A stretch of DNA of 64,000 bases from Candidatus Aminicenans sakinawicola JGI OTU-1 (GCA_000493965.1 AWNV01000005.1:1-64000); one strand, 5' to 3'. Counted from the stretch's first letter, positions 53,046-62,062 are shown. Notes: generated by a model not told the origin, from the sequence alone. A program made the numbers and translations.

Positions 53046-55577
53046 ATGAAGAGAATAAAAATCTCATGTTTTGTCTTATCAATGTTTTTTTTAGTCCATA
53101 TTGTCTCATCACAAGTCCCAAATTCAGAAGACACGTTAGGTTTCAAGGTTGGAAGTGATAAAAAACTTGCAGATATGCATCAGATCATTGACTATTTCAT
53201 GAAACTGGATAAGGCCAGCAGCAGGGTTGTGGTCAGGGAAGTGGGAAAGACGACAATGGACAATCCTTTTATAGTGGCAATCATAACTTCTGAGAAAAAC
53301 CATGAAAATCTGGGAAAATACCGTGAATTCCAGCAGAGGCTTGCGGATCCCCGCAAAATTACGGATGAAGATGCCCATAAAATAATCTCTGAAGGCAAAG
53401 CCATTGTGATGGTAAATTGTTCCATCCATGCATCTGAAATAGGAGCCTCTCAGATGTCTATGGAGCTGGCCTATGACCTTGCCGCAAAAAACGACGTGAA
53501 GACAAAAGATATTCTTGATAATGTCATACTCCTATTGCTCCCTATGCACAATCCTGATGGAATCCAGATGGTCGTGGATTGGTACAGGAAGAACTTAGGG
53601 ACAAAGTATGAAGGATGCCAAATGCCCTGGCTTTATCATAAATATGTGGGGCATGACAATAACAGAGATTGGTATGTGTTTACCCAGGTAGAGTCACGCC
53701 TCACGCTGAATGTCCATAATGCATGGCATCCATTTATCATTGTGGACATGCACCAGATGGGGAACCGCGGCGCAAGGTTATTTGTGCCTCCTTATGTGGA
53801 CCCATATGAACCGAATATTGACCCGATAATCAGGCAGCAGGTGGCGGTGATGGGAACATTTATTGCTTCGGAATTAACTGCGCAGGGAAAGGGTGGTGTA
53901 ATGCACAGCAGTGGGTTTGATGCCTGGACGCCGGCAAGGGCTTACCACCATTATCATGGAGGAATCCGCATCCTGACAGAAGCGGCAAGCGTGAAGATGG
54001 CTACTCCTATTACTGTTGAGTTTGAAAATCTGTCTCTGTCAGCAAGAGAACCTTCGGTGAAAATGCCTATGCCGTGGAAAGGTGGAAAATGGACTCTGAG
54101 AGATATCTTGGATTATGATTATTCAGCAGTAATGGCTGCACTGACTAATGCAGCCAGATTAAGAGAAAATTGGATAAGGAATTTTTATAGAGTCCAAAAG
54201 AAAGCAGTTGCTGCGAATAAGACTCCTTATGCCTTTGTTATTCCCGCACAACAAAGAGACCTGTCAACAGCAGTAAAAATGATGAATGTCTTAAAGTTGG
54301 GCGGTGTTGAAATACACCAGGCCAAAGGATCTTTTGTAGCTGACGGCTATACCTATCCTGCAGGAACTTATATTGTTTATATGGCTCAGCCTTTTGGAGG
54401 TTTTGCAAAGACTTTGCTTGAAAGACAGGTTTATCCTGAAATAAGGGAATATGCAGGAGGCCCGCTCAAGACCCCTTATGATGTAGTGGGACACACACTG
54501 CCTCTTCTTATGGGAGTTGATGTGATTCAGATTGAGAAACCTTGTGAAGTAAAGGCTGTCCTGCTTAAGAAAATCGATAAGCCGGCAGGGAAAGTTAAGA
54601 TAAAGGATAAAGCTGTTTGTTATATATGGGGGCATGCTACAAATGACGATATTGTGGCTTTGAACAGACTGTTGAAAAGAGACTACAGGGTTTTATGGAG
54701 TGCAGGGGAATTTGAGACAGGCGGTGAATTTTATGCTCCTGGGACAATGATTGTCATGCAGAAACCTGGACTTGAAAAATATTTAAAGGCCATTGCTAAA
54801 GATTTATACGTTCATTTTGAGGGATTAAAGGAAAAGCCTGTAGCAAAAGCTTACGTATTGAAACTGCCCAGGCTCGGCCTTTATAAGAGCTGGTCAGCAT
54901 CTATGGATGAAGGCTGGACCAGGTGGGTTCTGGAGCAGTATGAATTTGCATATAAAAATGTTTTTAACAGGGATATAAGAAATGGAAATCTTGGAAAGGA
55001 TTTCGATGTCATCCTGTTGCCTGATATCAGGGAAGATACTATTGTAAATGGGATATCTGAAAAATCTATTCCCGTGGAATATTCTGGTGGAATCGGCGAA
55101 ATTGGAGTGAAAAATATCAGGGAATTTATTGAACAAGGTGGGGCATTGATTGCACTAAATTCTGCTTCTGGATTTTGTATCAAGCGTTTTAATCTGGGGG
55201 TTGCAAACAATGTAGAAAGAGTCAGCAGAAAAGAGTTTTTTGTGCCTGGCTCCCTGCTTAGGATTTTAAATGACCCAACACATCCCATTGCTTTTGGCTA
55301 TAAAAGGGATGCTGCGATTTTCTTTCGGAGAAGCCCTGTTTTTAAAGCTAATGAAGGAACTAGTGTTGTCCGATACCCTGCTAATAGCCTTCTCAGCGGC
55401 TGGATGAATGGCGAAGAATATTTGAGAGGCAATAGTGCGATTGTTGATGTTTCTTTTGAGAAAGGAAACATAATACTCATTGGATTTCCAGCCCAGTATA
55501 GAGGCCAGTCGCATGGTTCGTTCAGGTATCTTTTTAACTCAATCTTCTATGGGGCTGCTGAGTCTGGCGAGATATAA
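53046..55577 (+). CDS. Exported M14-family zinc carboxypeptidase
   Basis: 843 residues with a signal peptide (about 1-22). The M14 domain (about 40-330) has H-A-S-E near residue 128 (His and Glu zinc ligands), N-P-D-G near 178, D-M-H-Q near 236 as the third ligand region, and a Glu in T-E-A-A near 317. The C-terminal 450 residues resemble a class I glutamine amidotransferase-like fold seen in long bacterial M14 proteins. AAGGAGG precedes the ATG. The following gene starts 55 bases after its stop. Confidence 0.88.
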   Translation: MKRIKISCFVLSMFFLVHIVSSQVPNSEDTLGFKVGSDKKLADMHQIIDYFMKLDKASSRVVVREVGKTTMDNPFIVAIITSEKNHENLGKYREFQQRLADPRKITDEDAHKIISEGKAIVMVNCSIHASEIGASQMSMELAYDLAAKNDVKTKDILDNVILLLLPMHNPDGIQMVVDWYRKNLGTKYEGCQMPWLYHKYVGHDNNRDWYVFTQVESRLTLNVHNAWHPFIIVDMHQMGNRGARLFVPPYVDPYEPNIDPIIRQQVAVMGTFIASELTAQGKGGVMHSSGFDAWTPARAYHHYHGGIRILTEAASVKMATPITVEFENLSLSAREPSVKMPMPWKGGKWTLRDILDYDYSAVMAALTNAARLRENWIRNFYRVQKKAVAANKTPYAFVIPAQQRDLSTAVKMMNVLKLGGVEIHQAKGSFVADGYTYPAGTYIVYMAQPFGGFAKTLLERQVYPEIREYAGGPLKTPYDVVGHTLPLLMGVDVIQIEKPCEVKAVLLKKIDKPAGKVKIKDKAVCYIWGHATNDDIVALNRLLKRDYRVLWSAGEFETGGEFYAPGTMIVMQKPGLEKYLKAIAKDLYVHFEGLKEKPVAKAYVLKLPRLGLYKSWSASMDEGWTRWVLEQYEFAYKNVFNRDIRNGNLGKDFDVILLPDIREDTIVNGISEKSIPVEYSGGIGEIGVKNIREFIEQGGALIALNSASGFCIKRFNLGVANNVERVSRKEFFVPGSLLRILNDPTHPIAFGYKRDAAIFFRRSPVFKANEGTSVVRYPANSLLSGWMNGEEYLRGNSAIVDVSFEKGNIILIGFPAQYRGQSHGSFRYLFNSIFYGAAESGEI

Positions 55578-55632
55578 AAAATATTACCATGTGCCTTTTG
55601 GATGTTGTGATTTCTTTGATATAATAAAAAAA

Positions 55633-56556
55633 ATGGAAACTGTTGCAGTATTGTTTAATCCTTCGTCCGGAAGAGGGAAGTCATTAAGGCGCCTTGAGAA
55701 GGTCGAGAATTACTTCAAGAAAAATACGATACATTACCGGCTTTTTATTACAAAGAGTGAAGAGCATCTGAGGCAGTTGGCCCGGAAGGCCGCAAATGAA
55801 TTCCAAATTATCGTAGGAGTCGGGGGGGATACAACCATGAACCTGATCGCTACAGAAATGCTGCATTTGAAATCTGATTCTATTCTTGGAATGATAGCCA
55901 CTGGGTCTGCTAATGATATAATCCAGGGGATTGGCTGTCATGATATGGAATCTCAAGTGCGGGCGGTTAAAACCGGGAGATTTAAAAAAGTTGATGTAGG
56001 CCAGATAGAAATCGAGGGATTATCCAGCCCCGTTACATTCCTCGGATCCATGAGCCTGGGACTTGGGGTGACAGTTAATCGTTATGTTAAGGAAATATTC
56101 ACTCATCATTCTATGTGGAGAAACTACGGCTTGACGAGTCAAATAATCACAGGTATTTTTTCGATAGGAAAATCGTTTGCCCGGAAAGATGTCCCTTGCA
56201 GAGTGATGCTCAAGACAAGCAAGTTTCAAAGTCAGGTCAATTTTTCACTGATTGTATTTGCAAATGTTCCGTGTTATGCCAGCGGGTTGAAACTGACACC
56301 TAATGCTTCGCCATTCAACGGAAAGTTGGAATGCTGTGTTATCAATTCAATCTCCACTATACATTCTATAGTTATTTGTACTCAGGTAAATATGGGCAGA
56401 CATCCGAGGAGGGACGAAGTTAAAATATTTACTGATACCAATTTCGAGGTCATACCGGAAGAAAAAATCGATATTCAGTATGATGGCAAAGTCATTGAGG
56501 GGGTCAGAAAATTTAAAGTTTCTATCCTTCCTGCTGCCTTGAATGTATTTGTGTAA
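55633..56556 (+). CDS. Diacylglycerol/lipid kinase-family protein (YegS-like)
   Basis: 307-residue DAGK-catalytic family protein. N-terminal N-P-S-S-G-R-G-K-S near residue 8, G-V-G-G-D-T-T-M-N near 60 (ATP site, usually G-G-D-G-T), and G-T-G-S-A-N-D-I near 85. Probably phosphorylates a lipid such as diacylglycerol at the inner membrane. The frame is open 51 codons upstream, overlapping the M14 gene, but the ATG at 55633 gives the family N-terminus. No strong RBS is seen before it. Confidence 0.85.
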   Translation: METVAVLFNPSSGRGKSLRRLEKVENYFKKNTIHYRLFITKSEEHLRQLARKAANEFQIIVGVGGDTTMNLIATEMLHLKSDSILGMIATGSANDIIQGIGCHDMESQVRAVKTGRFKKVDVGQIEIEGLSSPVTFLGSMSLGLGVTVNRYVKEIFTHHSMWRNYGLTSQIITGIFSIGKSFARKDVPCRVMLKTSKFQSQVNFSLIVFANVPCYASGLKLTPNASPFNGKLECCVINSISTIHSIVICTQVNMGRHPRRDEVKIFTDTNFEVIPEEKIDIQYDGKVIEGVRKFKVSILPAALNVFV

Positions 56557-56624
56557 CCTCGGCTTGTGAATGATCCAGGATAGGTTTTGTATGAAGACTC
56601 AATTTGGAATACAGGAGAATGCCC

Positions 56625-57197
56625 ATGAAAAAATCTTTAGGTGCAAAGGCGATCGTTTATCCTGCTCCGGCTTTTGTTGTCGGAACCTATGACAGGAAAG
56701 GAAAGCCAAATGTAATGACAGTTGCCTGGGGAGGGATGTGCTCTTCAAAGCCTCCGTGCATTGCGATCTCCTTGAGGAAAGAGAGATATTCTTACAGAAA
56801 TATCCTGGAGCGGAGAGCTTTTACTATTAACATTCCTTCTGAAAACTATGTTAAGGAGGCTGACTATTTTGGGATTTTTTCAGGCAGAGACAGAGATAAA
56901 TTTTCTGCCGCCGGGCTTAAGCCTGTAAGAAGTGAGTTTGTAGATGCACCTTATGTTGAAGAATTTCCTTGTATCATCGAGTGCAAGTTAGTTAAAACTG
57001 TTGAAATTGGACTTCATACTCAATTTATTGGTGAAATCGTTGATGTGAAAGCCGATGCCTCTGTTCTTGGAGAAGATGGAAATCCTGATATCGCAAAACT
57101 AAAGCCAGTAATTTATGTGCCGGAAACCCGCATATATCATGGAATTGGTTCCTTTCTTGGCAAAGCTTTTTCTTTGGGGTCCGGATTGGAGAATTAA
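56625..57197 (+). CDS. Flavin reductase-like FMN-binding protein
   Basis: 190 residues of the flavin reductase/FMN-binding split-barrel family. Seen: N-V-M-T-V-A-W-G-G near residue 32 (FMN phosphate region), P-C-I-A-I-S-L near 47, F-T-I-N-I-P near 70 and H-T-Q-F-I-G-E near 140. May reduce flavin with NAD(P)H or carry electrons. TTG at 56604 and ATG at 56619 are alternative starts; AGGAG (56613-56617) fits the ATG at 56625. Confidence 0.87.
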   Translation: MKKSLGAKAIVYPAPAFVVGTYDRKGKPNVMTVAWGGMCSSKPPCIAISLRKERYSYRNILERRAFTINIPSENYVKEADYFGIFSGRDRDKFSAAGLKPVRSEFVDAPYVEEFPCIIECKLVKTVEIGLHTQFIGEIVDVKADASVLGEDGNPDIAKLKPVIYVPETRIYHGIGSFLGKAFSLGSGLEN

Positions 57198-57221
57198 ATA
57201 ATGAATTCAGGAGGAGGAAAC

Positions 57222-57299
57222 ATGAAAAAAATATGTTTAGTAATTGTAAAGGACAGCAAGGCAGATCGTGACGGAACCGACACACTGAAAAAACGTTGA
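57222..57299 (+). other. Very short open frame with strong RBS, probable gene relic
   Basis: ATG at 57222 follows GGAGGAGG and opens a 25-codon frame beginning M-K-K-I-C-L-V-I-V, like the start of a signal peptide, then turns into a charged run and stops. The ribosome site is better than that of many real genes here. Most likely the remnant of an exported protein cut by a deletion; a genuine tiny peptide is the alternative. Confidence 0.35.
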
Positions 57300-57446
57300 G
57301 ATTTTGCAATTTAGTGACAAGAGCGTAGAGTCAAAATAGCACTCGATATATTTAGGATTTCTGTTTTTAGGGAACTTTTTCTTATTGTAAGCGTATATAT
57401 TAGTGAGATAGGAATATAGGTCTATTTTTAAGATTTGGAGGAATTC

Positions 57447-58268
57447 ATGAAAACTAAAATCTTGTTCACAATCTTGTTTTTTCTGTGTTTGACGTTTTCG
57501 TATTCTCATCAGGATGTAAAAAATCTGACTCTGCCTGCCGGTGGAATTGACAAGTTGGAGATAGACTGTGGAGCCGGATTTTTAAAGGTAAATGGGATTA
57601 AAGAAGGAATTGGAAATATTGAAGTTGAGGCTGAAATTGTACTCAGAGGAATGAGTCAAAGTAGGGCAGAAGATTTTATAAAGAGAAATGTTAAACTTTC
57701 TCTAAAGAAAGTGGGAAGCAAAGCTGTTTTAATCAGTAAATTTGACAACTCCGTTTCTTCTATTTTCTCTTTTAGGGAAAAGCTCATCAATCTTAACGTA
57801 AAGATGCCGGAAGTAATGCATTTAAATATCGATGACGGTTCTGGTTTTATAACTGTTGATAACATAAATGGAGCAATGGTTGTTGATGATGGATCGGGCG
57901 AGATGCACATCGAAAATATAACAGGCAATCTGGATATTGACGACGGTTCCGGTGAAATCAATGTCTCTAATGTGGAAGGCAATTTGAACATTGACGACGG
58001 CTCAGGCGAAATCATTGTTTCTAATGTAGCAGGAGATATGGTCGTTGATGACAGTTCTGGGGATATTGACTTCGAAGATATTCGCGGTTCAATTTCGATA
58101 GATGATAATTCCGGATCGATAGACATAAGAGATGTCCTGGGTGATGTGACCATAATCGACGGATCAGGCTCCATAAGAGTCAACGGTGTTGAGAAAGACG
58201 TTATAATTAAAAGAGATGGAAGCGGCAGCGTAAACATATCAAATGTAAAAGGAAGAGTAGTCAAATAA
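57447..58268 (+). CDS. Exported DUF4097-type protein with 18-residue beta repeats
   Basis: 273 residues. Signal peptide (about 1-20), a short N-terminal domain, then from about residue 128 a series of 18-residue repeats centred on D-D-G-S-G-E-I-x-V-x-N-V-x-G-N, about eight in all, predicted to form a right-handed beta-helix or roll, as in DUF4097 proteins (putative adhesins). No anchor is seen. GGAGG five bases upstream supports this ATG. Its 3' half reappears in truncated form at 61523-61806, flanking the restriction-modification genes. Confidence 0.8.
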   Translation: MKTKILFTILFFLCLTFSYSHQDVKNLTLPAGGIDKLEIDCGAGFLKVNGIKEGIGNIEVEAEIVLRGMSQSRAEDFIKRNVKLSLKKVGSKAVLISKFDNSVSSIFSFREKLINLNVKMPEVMHLNIDDGSGFITVDNINGAMVVDDGSGEMHIENITGNLDIDDGSGEINVSNVEGNLNIDDGSGEIIVSNVAGDMVVDDSSGDIDFEDIRGSISIDDNSGSIDIRDVLGDVTIIDGSGSIRVNGVEKDVIIKRDGSGSVNISNVKGRVVK

Positions 58269-58538
58269 GAGCAAATTTAAGCTAAAAATTTTCCATTTCA
58301 TAATCTCAGCCTAAAAAAATTATAAGAAAGCCTGCAGTATTATATAAAGAGCGATTAAGATATTTTTGCCTTGGCTGCAGTGAGTTCCTTAGTCTTTGCC
58401 TAATTAAGTCCCCACGATAATCTAAATTCAAGGGATTATATTTCGTGTTTATAAAATAGAACGGTTTGCTATAATAGGGATTCGAATCATTGGTGTGCCA
58501 GTAGCTCAGCGGATATAGCGGTGGACTTCGAATCCAAA
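57769..58538 (+). repeat. Long direct repeat, left copy (770 bp)
   Basis: Runs from cttttaggg inside the beta-repeat gene, through its stop, to aatccaaa inside the tRNA-Arg fragment. It aligns with 61523-62106. Coding parts are nearly identical (I count four mismatches in the last 200 bases), the 226-base spacer is much more diverged, and the last 95 bases are again similar. Confidence 0.8.
58495..58538 (+). pseudogene. Truncated tRNA-Arg, 5' part only
   Basis: Matches the first 44 bases of the intact tRNA-Arg at 62063, through the anticodon loop (TTCGAA), then departs; the T arm and acceptor 3' strand are missing. Acceptor bases also differ (GTGCCAG versus GCGCCCG), so it cannot make a tRNA. 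The TATAAT-like upstream sequence is kept. Confidence 0.85.
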
Positions 58539-58773
58539 TCCCCACTTCTTTTGCTTTCTCCATCTATCCGATTATCAAGAGAACAAATTCTAAACGCATT
58601 TATTCCATGGAAAATTTTAGATTTTTTCAATTATTGGACCTTTATATTCTAGATGGGAATAATAAAAACGTAATTACGTCTTTATTAATAAGAAGTGTAA
58701 ATACCTCTTAAGGTTTCCTTGTTTCACAATCGTTAGGTTGGGGATGAAAGGCCTCGGCTTCCACTTGCCTCAA

Positions 58774-59700
58774 TTATTCTTCCCATGGCTTTTCTAAGAG
58801 ATGAGGAAAATCTTTTTTAATTATTTCCATATGCATCTGGTTTAATTTGGCGTTATAAAGTGTCTTAGCTTGCGTGAGCTGTTCAATTCCTAGATGTAGG
58901 GATGTTTGCATTTTAGCATATAACAGTTCTGCTCCTTTGAGATTAGCACCTAATAGGTTAGTTTTTTCAAGATTGGCTCCAGCGAGATTTGCTTCCTGAA
59001 GGAAAGCATCAGTGAGGTTGGCATCTTCTAGATTTGATTTTTTTAGGTTTGCAAACCCAAGATCGGCTTCCTCTAGGTTAGCCTCCATTAAATTGGCGCC
59101 TTGGAGGTTAGCCTCCACAAGAACTGCTTTTTGAATATCAGCTTTTGAGAGGTCGGCTTCCTGAAGATTAGCCTGGCCAAGATTGGCTTCCTTAAGATTA
59201 GCAAACCCGAGATCGGTTTGTTGAAGATTAGAACCAAAGAGCGTTGCTCCCTGAAGGTTTATTTTTAAGAGATTAGCGCCTTGAAGTTGAACACCACCTA
59301 ACTCAGCGTTTTTAAGATAACAATAAGAAATATCTATTTCGGTAATATCATTTCTATTTAGTCTCTTGATATTGCCTATTATTCTAAATTTAGCTTCTTC
59401 AGATTCCCAAAATTTAAAATCGTCAATTTCGTCATGGTATCTTTTATTGTCAAGCCTTTTTTCACCTAATTTGTGCAATGCAAAGATAAAAATACCTATT
59501 ACAAGGATGTCGAGTAACATCCCGTGAGCCTCTACCAGAATATTTTTGTAAAAATCTGCGTCATAACCATATTTAAATAACGTTAGCCCAATCACAACTA
59601 CTGAAGCAAAAACAAATGCAACAAAGGAAGCTAAAATGGGCTTAGCACCCATTCTCTCAATATTTAATATACATGTTCTTTTTGTCATTATAATCCTCAT
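58774..59700 (-). CDS. Membrane-anchored pentapeptide-repeat protein
   Basis: 308 residues. Two membrane helices (about 20-42 and 57-79), a charged segment (about 80-130), then about 27 pentapeptide repeats of the A-(N/D)-L-x-x form (about 130-275) predicting a right-handed quadrilateral beta-helix, and a short C-terminal tail. Such proteins can act as scaffolds; soluble forms protect gyrase, but no such role can be claimed here. It follows the restriction endonuclease gene on the same strand, 177 bases downstream, and is inside the duplicated-flank island. Confidence 0.88.
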   Translation of the reverse strand: MRIIMTKRTCILNIERMGAKPILASFVAFVFASVVVIGLTLFKYGYDADFYKNILVEAHGMLLDILVIGIFIFALHKLGEKRLDNKRYHDEIDDFKFWESEEAKFRIIGNIKRLNRNDITEIDISYCYLKNAELGGVQLQGANLLKINLQGATLFGSNLQQTDLGFANLKEANLGQANLQEADLSKADIQKAVLVEANLQGANLMEANLEEADLGFANLKKSNLEDANLTDAFLQEANLAGANLEKTNLLGANLKGAELLYAKMQTSLHLGIEQLTQAKTLYNAKLNQMHMEIIKKDFPHLLEKPWEE

Positions 59701-59767
59701 CAGGGTTCCAATCGCCTCGTTCTCGTCAACCTAAAGTACGGATTACCGTGATGAACCTCGTGGTGAA

Positions 59768-59796
59768 TCCCGCCATAAACCTCATTTAAGGCGGGA
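59768..59796 (-). other. Hairpin between endonuclease and pentapeptide-repeat genes
   Basis: Seven-base perfect stem TCCCGCC/GGCGGGA with a 15-base loop. On the minus strand it is not followed by a T-run, so it is not a standard terminator for the endonuclease; it could stabilise a transcript end or be a recombination relic. Confidence 0.4.
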
Positions 59797-59877
59797 AAAT
59801 AGCTTAATTTTTTGATTGACTCTCTTATAATCTGACAATTAGCGCAGCCAAACTGCAATATTCACATACTTACTTTT

Positions 59878-60489
59878 TTATGGCATTATACCAAGAATAA
59901 CTAAAGGAACAGCCGGAACCCCTCTACCTTGGCGGATGACGTTATAGAATTCACCTTCATAATATGAAACTCCTGAACTCATCTGAGACTGCAGGGCTTT
60001 CATTGGAAGGATCTCAATACCTACATCAATATGATCTCCCACATAAAAGGCAAGATGTTTCACGAAGAGATCATATGCAACGAATGAATATTTGCCAAAC
60101 TGAACTTCAATGGCAACACGATCCTTCACAAAATCAGTTTGGTTATAACTGTAGATCGGTGTTTCTCCGGTCGCTTCAATCTCCTTTTTTTGTTCTTTGG
60201 GATTCATTGAAATGATTTTTCTTATGAGCTTTTCATTCTTCGTAACCCAATAGCTTACTCGACTTTCTTTCCAACCAGCCTTAGTTAGAAGACTTTTGAA
60301 ATGGAGATTCATATCAATTGGGCTATATAGGAGTTTTCCCTTCATGCCTTTTTCCTTCGATACTTTTGTTTTGCAAGCCTTTGCATCTACATCCCTGATA
60401 ACATGCTTGATCTCTCTCCATAGTCCCGGTTTATGAACCATTAAAAACTCAAGACCATTCAAATGAGAATAAAGCTCAATAATTTTCAT
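59878..60489 (-). CDS. BstYI/XhoII-like type II restriction endonuclease
   Basis: 203 residues, the length I recall for BstYI, which cuts R^GATCY. Similarity is strong throughout, especially in Y-S-H-L-N-G-L-E at the N-terminus, W-K-E-S-R near 74, the catalytic block Asp119...Glu128-x-Gln130, and the C-terminal G-R-G-V-P-A-V-P-L-V. Recognition of RGATCY is inferred. ATG at 60489 forms an ATGA overlap with the methyltransferase stop, so methyltransferase and nuclease are translationally coupled. A Met four codons upstream exists but does not fit the family start. Confidence 0.93.
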   Translation of the reverse strand: MKIIELYSHLNGLEFLMVHKPGLWREIKHVIRDVDAKACKTKVSKEKGMKGKLLYSPIDMNLHFKSLLTKAGWKESRVSYWVTKNEKLIRKIISMNPKEQKKEIEATGETPIYSYNQTDFVKDRVAIEVQFGKYSFVAYDLFVKHLAFYVGDHIDVGIEILPMKALQSQMSSGVSYYEGEFYNVIRQGRGVPAVPLVILGIMP

Positions 60490-61454
60490 TTTGTTGCACA
60501 CCTTTTGTTTTGCTTTTCCAATAAAGACATTTGCCCAAAATCTTGTTTTGTTCTAGAAGGTGCTATCGCTATTCGATTTCCAGCCTGTTTTGGATCATAT
60601 ATTGGCTTATTCATTGGGCGTGTCCTCAAAGCCCCATTGATTTCCTGCTTAATTCGGTCCTTTGCAATATCAATATACTTCTTAACTATTTCTGCCCCTA
60701 CGCCACGACGACCATGTCGAATTGCTGCTATTATCGAAGTACCGACACCAAGAAACGGATCAAGCACCCAATCTCCTTCATAAGACATAGAAAGAACTAA
60801 ACGTTCAATTAATTCTACAGGAAACTGGCATGGGTGTTCTGTTTTTTCGACATGGTTACTTTTCACGTTTGGAATTACCCAAAGATCTCCAGGATTTTTA
60901 CCTAATGGGTTACATGAATACTGGCCAGCTTTGGGCCCTTTAAAATATTTCTTGCCGGGGTATTTTTGAGGTGTCCGAACTGGATCAAGATTGAAAACAT
61001 AGTTCTCTGATTTTGTAAACCAAATTATAGTCTCATAACGGCCTGAAAATCTTTTAGAACAATGTAATCCGTGTTCAAAATGCCAGATAATACGGTTACG
61101 CATCTTGAGACCAAGACCACGGAAGATTGGATACAAAACAGTGTCAAGAGGGATGACTGATCCCTTGTCAACATAGTTCCCAACTTGCCAACAAATACTT
61201 CCGCATTCAGAAAGAGTTCTTGTGCATTCTTTTATAACAATCGCCTGTTGATTAAGGTAATCATCCAATTTCAATCTATTTTCATATTCTTTTCCTATAT
61301 TATAAGGTGGTGAAGTTACTATAAGTTGCATGGATCCATCGGGTATATCCTTCAATAAGTCCAAACAATTTCCATGATACACAACGGCAGAATCGGAAGA
61401 GTGAAAAATTTCTGATATCTCTATATTCTTAAACATAAGAATTTTATTTATCAT
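60486..61454 (-). CDS. DNA methyltransferase of the BstYI-like system (beta class)
   Basis: 322-residue SAM-dependent modification enzyme protecting the sites cut by the overlapping endonuclease. Motif order is catalytic T-S-P-P-Y (residues 47-51) before the SAM motif D-P-F-L-G-V-G-T near residue 233, the beta arrangement; S-P-P-Y is typical of N4-cytosine methyltransferases, though N6-adenine is not excluded. Target recognition region lies between. ATG at 61454 or 61436 are both possible. Two palindromic repeats lie directly upstream. Confidence 0.92.
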   Translation of the reverse strand: MINKILMFKNIEISEIFHSSDSAVVYHGNCLDLLKDIPDGSMQLIVTSPPYNIGKEYENRLKLDDYLNQQAIVIKECTRTLSECGSICWQVGNYVDKGSVIPLDTVLYPIFRGLGLKMRNRIIWHFEHGLHCSKRFSGRYETIIWFTKSENYVFNLDPVRTPQKYPGKKYFKGPKAGQYSCNPLGKNPGDLWVIPNVKSNHVEKTEHPCQFPVELIERLVLSMSYEGDWVLDPFLGVGTSIIAAIRHGRRGVGAEIVKKYIDIAKDRIKQEINGALRTRPMNKPIYDPKQAGNRIAIAPSRTKQDFGQMSLLEKQNKRCATK

Positions 61455-61455
61455 A

Positions 61456-61501
61456 TCATAAATGACGGTTTCAGCAAAATAAAGTTCTCATAAATGACTG
61501 T
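61456..61501 (-). promoter_or_regulatory. Paired palindromes upstream of the methyltransferase, possible operator
   Basis: TCATTTATGA (palindrome TCAT-TT-ATGA on either strand) occurs at about 61456-61465 and 61488-61497, spaced 32 bases, each followed on the plus strand by C(G/T)GT. The first copy is directly before the start codon. Autoregulatory sites of this form occur in restriction-modification systems; no separate C protein gene is seen. Confidence 0.45.
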
Positions 61502-61522
61502 GTCCTCCCTTTAAGCTTTCTG

Positions 61523-61806
61523 CTTTTAGGGAAAAGCTCATCAATCTCACTGTAAAGATGCCGGAAGTAATGGATTTGAATATCGATGACGGTTCGGGGG
61601 ATATTGACTTCGAAGATATTCACGGTTCAATTTCAATAGATGATAATTCCGGATCGATAGACATAAGAGATGTCCTGGGTGATGTGACAATAATCGACGG
61701 ATCAGGCTCCATAAGAGTCAACGGTGTTGAGAAAGACGTTATAATTAAAAGAGATGGAAGCGGCAGCGTCAACATATCAAATGTAAAAGGAAGAGTAGTC
61801 AAATAG
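61523..61806 (+). pseudogene. 5'-truncated copy of the DUF4097-type repeat gene
   Basis: In-frame copy of the 3' part of the gene at 57447, lacking signal peptide, RBS and exactly four 18-residue repeats (216 bases) relative to it. The remaining frame is intact and nearly identical (H for R, a few synonymous changes). No start signal is seen, so it is probably not expressed. Confidence 0.8.
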
Positions 61807-62037
61807 AAATTGTGGAAACTCCTGTAATCTAGTATAAATAGATATTAAAATCTTTACTGTTTTTTAGAGTGGCTGTGACGTAGAATTTAATTTTTATTTC
61901 TTGCATATCTAATAGGAGCTGCCCTGTCCGAATAAAAACCTTTTTTTCTTTGCGTTATATCTAATCTACAAATCCAGCCAAACAGGAGTGTGCATTTCAT
62001 GGTTTAAATTTCGTGTTTATAAAATAGAACGGTTTGT

Positions 62038-62043
62038 TATAAT
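62038..62043 (+). promoter_or_regulatory. Candidate -10 element of tRNA-Arg
   Basis: TATAAT 19 bases before the tRNA. A -35 is weak (GTTTAT at 62015-62020, 17-base spacer). The same element is present before the truncated tRNA copy. Confidence 0.45.
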
Positions 62044-62062
62044 AAGGATTCGAATTATTGGT

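Noticed and set aside
55480..55632. N-terminal extension of the lipid kinase-like protein
   Set aside because: Overlaps the M14 gene in another frame and has no family match; the family motif begins right after the ATG at 55633.
57828..58260. Regular 54-base repeats considered as a CRISPR or other non-coding array
   Set aside because: The period is a multiple of three, the frame is open throughout and variation follows codon positions; these are protein repeats.
57656..58264. 202-codon frame antisense to the beta-repeat gene
   Set aside because: Produced by the repetitive D-D-G-S-G codons read on the other strand; repetitive Ser-Pro-Glu text with no start signal.
58495..58570. A second functional tRNA at the left repeat
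   Set aside because: The 3' half is absent and acceptor bases do not pair, so only a fragment remains.
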